Source: Bog-473 sp963726135
Lineage (GTDB): Bacteria > Actinomycetota > Acidimicrobiia > Acidimicrobiales > RAAP-2
Assembly: GCA_963726135.1 (NCBI GenBank)
Contig: CAVSBE010000008.1
Coordinates: 2,294,001 to 2,358,000 of the forward strand
Reading direction: 5' to 3'
Length of the DNA stretch: 64,000 nt
In this document: one piece after another, positions 59,392-64,000 of the stretch
Position numbering within the stretch: position 1 is the stretch's first letter
How the letters are laid out: every line of letters starts with the position of its first letter
Position numbers and translations under genes: made by a program
Notes under the pieces: generated by a model
The model's input: the letters and a program-made list of their open reading frames with translations, nothing else
The model's database searches: none
Told to the model about the DNA's origin: nothing

Positions 59392-59550
59392 GACTCGCAC
59401 GGTCGTTGCGCTCGGTCATGTTTCGTGTCCATAATCCAGTCCGTAAACACGGACGGAACCCTTTGGACGCAGGCGAACGGACTGGATTGCGCTCCAGGTC
59501 AGAACCTTGACAATGGATCGCGAAGCACGTGGTGGACCGCTTGCGGCTGG

Positions 59551-59583
59551 TTAGCAGTGAGTCCGATTGGCCGCTCTCGCACC
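59551..59583 (-). repeat. Displaced tRNA-Ser 5' half (att remnant)
   Basis: 33 bases matching the tRNA-Ser(GCT) 5' part at 49943-49976 with a single missing C. It contains the D-arm and anticodon loop but no 3' half, so it is not a functional tRNA. It marks the right edge of the proposed island. Confidence 0.8.
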
Positions 59584-59621
59584 AGCGTGCACGGGAAGTT
59601 ACGGGATTAGTGCCGAGCTGA

Positions 59622-60062
59622 TCACCTGCCCGTGGCCAGCTCGGCCGCAAGCTGCTCGGCGATGCGGACCCACCCGGACTGGTGCTGGTCGATCAGGCCC
59701 GGCGGTAGCAAGGTGTGGTGAATCGTCATCAAAGTCTCGTTATCGCCGCGCGGCTCGAGAGTCACGGTGACGAGGCTTTCTACGCTCGGATCGGGCCAGG
59801 TCGAACAGCTCCACGTGAAGCTGAGCCGCCGGGGTCGGTCGAGTTCGACATACCTGCCCGTCACGACGAACCGGACTCCTTCTTCATCAATGTCGATCCG
59901 GAGCCGGCCGCCGATCGTCGGGTCCAGCTCGATGTTCGTGGCCTGCGCTGGCCGGGGGCACATCCAGTCGGACAGGGCGTCGGGATCGAGCCACTCGTCG
60001 TAGACCACGACGGGCGACGCCGGCAGCAGCCGCTCGACCAGCGCGGCCCGTGCCTCGGTCAC
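59622..60062 (-). CDS. SRPBCC (AHSA1-like) protein
   Basis: 146 aa from GTG 60062. LLPASPVVVYDEWLDPDALS, TIGGRLRIDIDEEGVRFV, LDRPRRLSFTWSCSTWPD and VTLEPRGDNETLMTIHHTLL follow the AHSA1 pattern of a START-like ligand-binding cavity. Its start overlaps the ArsR stop (GTGA). ArsR-SRPBCC pairs are common in actinobacteria and usually act in stress or uptake of hydrophobic compounds; no ligand can be named here. Confidence 0.88.
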   Translation of the reverse strand: MTEARAALVERLLPASPVVVYDEWLDPDALSDWMCPRPAQATNIELDPTIGGRLRIDIDEEGVRFVVTGRYVELDRPRRLSFTWSCSTWPDPSVESLVTVTLEPRGDNETLMTIHHTLLPPGLIDQHQSGWVRIAEQLAAELATGR

Positions 60063-60388
60063 CGCCTCTTCTTCCGCTCGAGCCGGTCGGCGAGGGCATC
60101 GGCCCGTTTCGACCAGAAGGTGGTCTGCTCGCTGAGCCAACGCTCGGCCTTCCCTAGAGCCTCGGACTGAACCGACACCCAGTGCTCTCGGCCTCGGATC
60201 TCCCGACGGACGAGGCCAGCCGCCTCGAGCACGCCGACGTGGCGGGACACCCCAGCAAAGGTCATTGGCAGGGGTCGGGCCAGGTCGGTGATCGCCGCGT
60301 CGCCCGCCCGTAGCGCGACCATCAGCGCCCGGCGGGTGGGGTCGGCCAGTGCAGCGAACGTCCGATCGAGGATCTGATTTTCAACCAC
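60059..60388 (-). CDS. ArsR-family transcriptional repressor
   Basis: 109 aa. Winged helix: LDRTFAALADPTRRALMVAL, ITDLARPLPMTFAGVSRHVG (recognition helix) and LEAAGLVRREIRGREHWVSV. There is no metal-binding Cys motif (ELCVCDL absent), so it senses something other than heavy metals. It is cotranscribed with the SRPBCC gene and divergent from the ABM-type gene at 60,458; it probably represses from the 60,389-60,457 gap. Confidence 0.92.
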   Translation of the reverse strand: MVENQILDRTFAALADPTRRALMVALRAGDAAITDLARPLPMTFAGVSRHVGVLEAAGLVRREIRGREHWVSVQSEALGKAERWLSEQTTFWSKRADALADRLERKKRR

Positions 60389-60434
60389 CTTGTATAACGA
60401 TCCTTCCTGTAGATATACTCAACCGACTTGTTGA
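60381..60434. promoter_or_regulatory. Candidate ArsR operator sites
   Basis: TCAACCACCTTG (60381-60392) and TCAACCGACTTG (60419-60430) are near-identical direct repeats. The second is also part of TCAAC-N6-GTTGA (60419-60434). They lie at and just upstream of the arsR start and before the divergent gene, where an autoregulatory ArsR would bind. Confidence 0.5.
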
Positions 60435-60457
60435 ATGTTTGAGAATAGGAGGAAGTA

Positions 60458-60775
60458 GTGCCGATCTACCAGACTGCCCACTATCAGGTGAAGCCCGAGG
60501 CAGTGGATAAGGTCAAGACGGCCATCGTCGAGTTCGTCAACTATGTGCGCGACCACGAGCCCGGTACCTGGTTCTACGTGTCCTGGCAGGCGGAGGAGGA
60601 CGCGTCGAAGTTCGTCCATCTGTTCACCTTCGAGGACGAGAAGGCTCACGAGCAACACGGGCAGTCAGAGGCGGTGAGGCGGTTCGAGTCCGTCTACCAG
60701 CCCGAACTGGTGGGCGGGCCGGTCGTGTTCATCGACTACCAGCTGGTCGCGACCAACGGCGGAACGACTCGGTGA
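60458..60775 (+). CDS. Antibiotic-biosynthesis-monooxygenase (ABM)-like protein
   Basis: 105 aa, dimeric ferredoxin-like fold expected. YQTAHYQVKPEAVDKVKTAI, EPGTWFYVSWQAEEDASKFV and HLFTFEDEKAHEQHGQSEAV with RRFESVYQPELVGG give the ABM/YgiN pattern. GTG 60458 is preceded by AGGAGGA. Family members are quinol monooxygenases or small-molecule-binding proteins. It is divergent from ArsR and likely regulated by it. Confidence 0.87.
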   Translation: MPIYQTAHYQVKPEAVDKVKTAIVEFVNYVRDHEPGTWFYVSWQAEEDASKFVHLFTFEDEKAHEQHGQSEAVRRFESVYQPELVGGPVVFIDYQLVATNGGTTR

Positions 60776-61060
60776 TGCCACGGATGTCGTAGAGCGGAGC
60801 GAGGATGAGTTCAGCAATCTGATCGCCCGGAGGGAGTGCGCAGCAACAGCGTGGAGGTACCTCTTTGGTTGACCTGGACCAGTCGTGGCACAACCGTGCC
60901 GATCAAGAGCGCGACACCGACGAGCTTGATGGTGTGACGCATCGAGTTCGGAACCAGGCCACTCGGCACCTCCTTCTCATTGCCCTAGACCATCAAATTG
61001 CCGGCCAGCAAAATATCCCGGTACGCCGTCTCGAGGTGTGCTCCCACTTACGTCGCGATC
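60776..61060. other. Gene-poor gap
   Basis: No supported gene. A 37-codon leftward frame (MRHTIKLVGVALLIGTVV near 60,945) has a hydrophobic segment and might be a remnant, but there is no start signal or homologue I recognise. Confidence 0.3.
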
Positions 61061-62070
61061 TCACACGAGCGCCTGCCGCCATGAGGCTAAGGACTCGACC
61101 CGTGAAGCCAGATCTGCGGACCAGCGTTGTGTATCAGCCGTCAGCTCGTGCGGGGAGCTGAAGAGCTGAACCGCGCTGGCAATGTCGTCGAGGTACCAGC
61201 GAAGGCGGTAGAGACTCATGGTCGCCGGATCGACCTGGTGGCCCGTTACATCCTCATAGCGGCCGAAAGGGTCATCGCCTTGGGTTGCCACCATCCACAG
61301 ATCGCGCTCTGGCGCTGCGAGGGCCACCGTGTCCCAGTCAATGAGCACAAGGGTGTCGGATACCGACATGACGTTGGCCGGGTGGGGCTCTCCATGGGTG
61401 ACCACGGTCGCGGACCTTGCACCTGAAGTGGCTTCGACCAAATCGTCATAGGCCCGCACCACCTCAGCGAGCGTGGCGGCGTGCGGCGCGAGGAGGTCGT
61501 GAGCTGGGCCGCCAAAGGGCCCGGCATCCCACGGTTGGTCGGGCTCGAGGAGAACGCGTCGAGGTGCCCGCGGCGCCCGATCCTCGGTACGTGCGACGGC
61601 GCGAGGTCCGCGACGATCGGAGCGGAGCTGTGAACCGCAATTACCATCTCCATGGCCGCGGAGCGCACATCATCATCCGTGTATGGTCCGAACGGATATG
61701 ACACGCCAGCCAAGTACGGGTACACAGAGATTGCGTAGCGAGGTGTGAGGCGGCGGCCGAGGGTACCGTCCGCGGCGAGCAAAGGTGCGACGACGAAGGC
61801 CAGGTGGGCATCGGTCCGAAGCGCCCCCGCGGTGTCAAGAGCTCGGCCTAATCCCTCGAACACGGCGTCCCTGGTGTCGCCGAGCCAGTCCTTGTCGTCA
61901 AGATCGTCGACTCGTACGAAGAAGGCTCCGCCGGACGAGTCGATGGCCTTCCAATGGTGGCTACCACCGCCCTCGGGCACATACGACATGGACCCCACGT
62001 CGACGCCCCAACCATCGGCCAACGATCTGGTCACGGCATCGTCGTCGAGGTCGTGTGGTCGCGTCCGCAC
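61061..62070 (-). CDS. APH-family phosphotransferase (spectinomycin-phosphotransferase-like), frame broken once
   Basis: About 336 aa. GTG 62070 begins RTRPHDLDDDAVTRSLADGW, then GGGSHHWKAID and FFVRVDDLDDKDWLGDT. After a shift near 61,560, LLEPDQPWDAGPFGGPAHD leads to VVTHGEPHPANVM (Brenner-type motif) and LVLIDWDTVALAAPERDLW (DxD metal site). This combination matches the APH(9)/spectinomycin-type group, though most such proteins are of unknown substrate. Catalytic residues are all present. It is not linked to neighbours. Confidence 0.82.
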
Positions 62071-62375
62071 CTGGGCCAAGCTATGACCGCTCGCGAAGGT
62101 GCGCTGCGCTATTGGGCAGGACCCCCTGGTTCGAGTACTTGCGGTGGGTCCAAAGGCGCTCCTGGACGCCCAGACCTCTCCCGATTCGCCGAGTCGCCGG
62201 CCTCGCGGTTTGGTATCGCACAGCCCCGATTGAGGTGAGAAGGGTATCCCCGATCGCCGGTGGAAGGGCCGTGAGGCCATGTCGGGATAGCTATGAAACC
62301 TTCGCGCCTTCGCCCGGGCGGAGCGCACACGACCGGCTTACTATGTGCCGGAGCCTCGAGGATCGGAGAGTAGTC

Positions 62376-63813
62376 ATGGTTGGCCGTCTTGTGCGTAGAG
62401 CGGGCGCAGTTCTGGCCCTGGCACTCGGACTAGTGACCCCCATCCTGGCGACGGCGGCGCCATCGCCGGCTGCTGCCGACATCGTTGTCAACGGCTGCAC
62501 CATCGTCTCGAACCCCACCCCGACGCACTTCACCAACTGTCCCAACGCCACAAACCTGGCGGCGAACCTTTCTGGCCTCAACCTCTCGTATGCGAACCTG
62601 GCGGGGTCGGCATTCGTGGTTTGCCCTACACCGAGCCCCGTCATGCCGCCCTGCACTGCCGCCAAGCTCACCAATACAAACCTGACGGACGCCAACCTGT
62701 CAGGTGCGACCCTCTATGACGCGGTCTGTTTCTGCCAACCTGAACCGTTTGTTCAAGCCGCGGGGGCCGATTTGACCGATGCCGATCTGGCGGGAGCCAA
62801 CCTCGCGCAAACCAGTGTCGGCCTGGCCGCCTTCACGGGGGCCAATCTCGGCGGGGCCAACCTGACCAACTCCAACATCGGTGGCGACCTCACGAACGCC
62901 AATCTGACCGGGGCGATCCTCACGGGTGCAACCTTTTCGTACACAATCTCCTTCGCTGGCGTCACCGAGTACAGCGACCTTGACCGGCGCCAACCTGACC
63001 GGCACCATCCTCGTTCCGCCGAACCAGAGCGTGACGGCGACCAGCCCGGCCGGCGCGGTGGCGACCTGGTCCACACCCGCGGGTCTCCCCGGGGCGACGC
63101 CGGGCAACTGCACACCCACGTCGGGGTCCACCTTCCCGCTCTTCTCGACGAACACCGTCATTTGCCAGGTCCTCGACGGCGCGGGCGACGTTGCGACGGG
63201 GACCTTCGAGGTGTACGTGAGCCCGACGACGCTGTACTTCACGCGGGTCCTGCTCCCCTCGGCGGGATCTGCGCCTTCAGGGAGTCAATGGCTCGACGCT
63301 GCCGCGGGTGACGGACCGGGGGTCACCAAGGTCCAGTTCGAGCTCACTGGGGGAACGCTCAACCAGGTAGTGATCGCCACCGCCGCGCCGACCCTCATCG
63401 GGTGGCTGGCCGAGTGGGACACCACCACCGTGCCCAACGGCTCCTACACGCTCCAAAGCGTTGCCACCGACGTAGCAAGCAATGTCAGCGTGAGCACGGG
63501 CGTCACGGTCACCGTGAACAACCCTCCACCGTCGACGACGATCGGATTGCCGGCGAACGGTGCCACTGTGACGGGCGGCCAATGGCTCGATGCAGGTGCC
63601 TCACCCGGCGTCACCAAAGTCGTCTACGAGCTCAACGGTGTAACCCTGACCAACGATGTCATAGCCACGGGGACCCCGACCTACGTCGGGTGGCTGGCGG
63701 GCTTCAACTCAACCAGTGTGCCGAACGGCAGCTACACCCTCACCAGCGTCGCCTCCTACGCCGGCGGGGTCAGCGGGACGAGCTCTGGCGTCTCCATCAC
63801 GATTTCAAATTGA
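62376..63813 (+). CDS. Secreted pentapeptide-repeat protein with two Ig-like repeats, frame broken once
   Basis: About 479 aa when bridged. ATG 62376 opens an export signal (LVRRAGAVLALALGLVTPIL, cleavage near AAA). Pentapeptide repeats A(N/D)LxxAxL run through LAANLSGLNLSYANLAG, TNTNLTDANLSGATLYD and ADLTDADLAGANLAQ. After a shift near 62,975 they continue as ATLTGANLTGTIL into a HYR-like module. Two copies of a repeat then follow (GVTKVQFELTGGTLNQVVIA... and GVTKVVYELNGVTLTNDVIA..., each ending VPNGSYTL). It is probably surface-exposed or secreted; the binding partner is unknown. Confidence 0.8.
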
Positions 63814-64000
63814 GATCCTCGCGAGACGGGACTTAGGGTGCCCCGGTGAACCCGTGAGAGACACCTGTCCCAGCGTCGATCTCACACCCGTCGCGATGGT
63901 TCACGGCCCGAGTAGGCAAGGAGCTTGTCCTGGGCGGACGAGTCCGCAGCGATGCGTATCTCAGGCTTGAGCACACCTTTGCGCTGCTCTTCGGGCCAGA
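63814..64000. other. Window edge, no feature seen
   Basis: The last 187 bases contain only short frames on either strand and no recognisable motif. Any gene beyond the edge is not visible here. Confidence 0.4.

Larger units (their letters stand above)
49943..59583. mobile_element. Putative tRNA-Ser-associated genomic island (about 9.6 kb)
   Basis: ATTAGCAGTGAGTCCGATT(C)GG and on to CGCACC, the 5' half of tRNA-Ser from the anticodon loop to the acceptor start, occurs in the tRNA (49943-49976) and, one base shorter, at 59551-59583 in the same orientation. Integration with crossover near the anticodon would rebuild the tRNA at one end and leave a displaced 5' half at the other. The enclosed DNA is visibly lower in GC and holds one leftward operon plus one divergent gene. 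No integrase is seen. Confidence 0.6.

Noticed and set aside
59540..59620. A second tRNA-Ser gene
   Set aside because: Only the 5' half is present; the extra arm, T-arm and acceptor 3' strand are missing.
60865..61161. 98-codon rightward frame after the ABM gene
   Set aside because: No ribosome site, no conserved pattern, and it runs into the end of the convergent phosphotransferase.

Overview
The window is high-GC DNA with frequent GTG starts, ATGA/GTGA stop-start overlaps, F420-type luciferase-like oxidoreductases, a WhiB protein, a SARP-type regulator, an actinobacterial-type LexA box and a recA carrying an intein. This points to an actinomycete-grade bacterium (Actinomycetota), plausibly an environmental Acidimicrobiia-like lineage. 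The species cannot be read from the sequence. Many reading frames, including conserved housekeeping ones (serB, cinA, whiB), are broken by single-base shifts, often in G or C runs. I treat most of these as possible consensus errors and describe the gene across the break.

Layout. 1-13.4 kb holds small-molecule and lipid enzymes: an MBL hydrolase, an FAD oxidoreductase, a decayed FtsX-type permease, two F420-type oxidoreductases, a DLH/DUF6295/phosphotransferase operon, a TAP-like lipoprotein hydrolase, and an enoyl-CoA hydratase/oxidoreductase/amidohydrolase operon. A 1.6 kb tnpB element with inverted terminal repeats and a 10-bp target duplication sits exactly at the end of that last operon (13.37-15.02 kb). 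15.2-24 kb carries hemolysin III, serB, a hexapeptide acyltransferase, a Tat-exported N,N-dimethylformamidase-like protein, a DUF3048 lipoprotein, a DUF4214-methyltransferase and the intein-bearing recA with an upstream SOS box.

24-40 kb is accessory: two tandem secreted paralogues, a macro-domain protein, a DUF2127 membrane protein, a WhiB regulator, two copies of an unrecognised small Cys/Trp-rich protein, several detoxification-type enzymes, a second FtsX-like permease, and a third permease fragment fused to an IS30 transposase remnant. 40-46.5 kb is an envelope-glycosylation operon read leftward: response regulator, histidine kinase, GT2-GtrA glycosyltransferase, GT39 glycosyltransferase. 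46.5-50 kb is the conserved rimO-pgsA-cinA cluster followed by tRNA-Ser(GCT).

From that tRNA to a displaced 33-nt tRNA-Ser 5' half at 59.55 kb lies a compact island of about 9.6 kb with visibly lower GC. It encodes a very large signalling protein (SARP winged helix/BTAD, NB-ARC, TPR-like repeats, degenerate class III cyclase, ArsA ATPase, Hsp20-like tail), a 96-aa coupled protein, a protein of unknown family, and an MpaB/DUF2236 oxygenase-like protein. A cyclic-nucleotide-binding protein is divergently transcribed. This is the best candidate for an undescribed system. 59.6-64 kb holds an ArsR/SRPBCC pair divergent from an ABM-type monooxygenase, a phosphotransferase, and a secreted pentapeptide-repeat protein.
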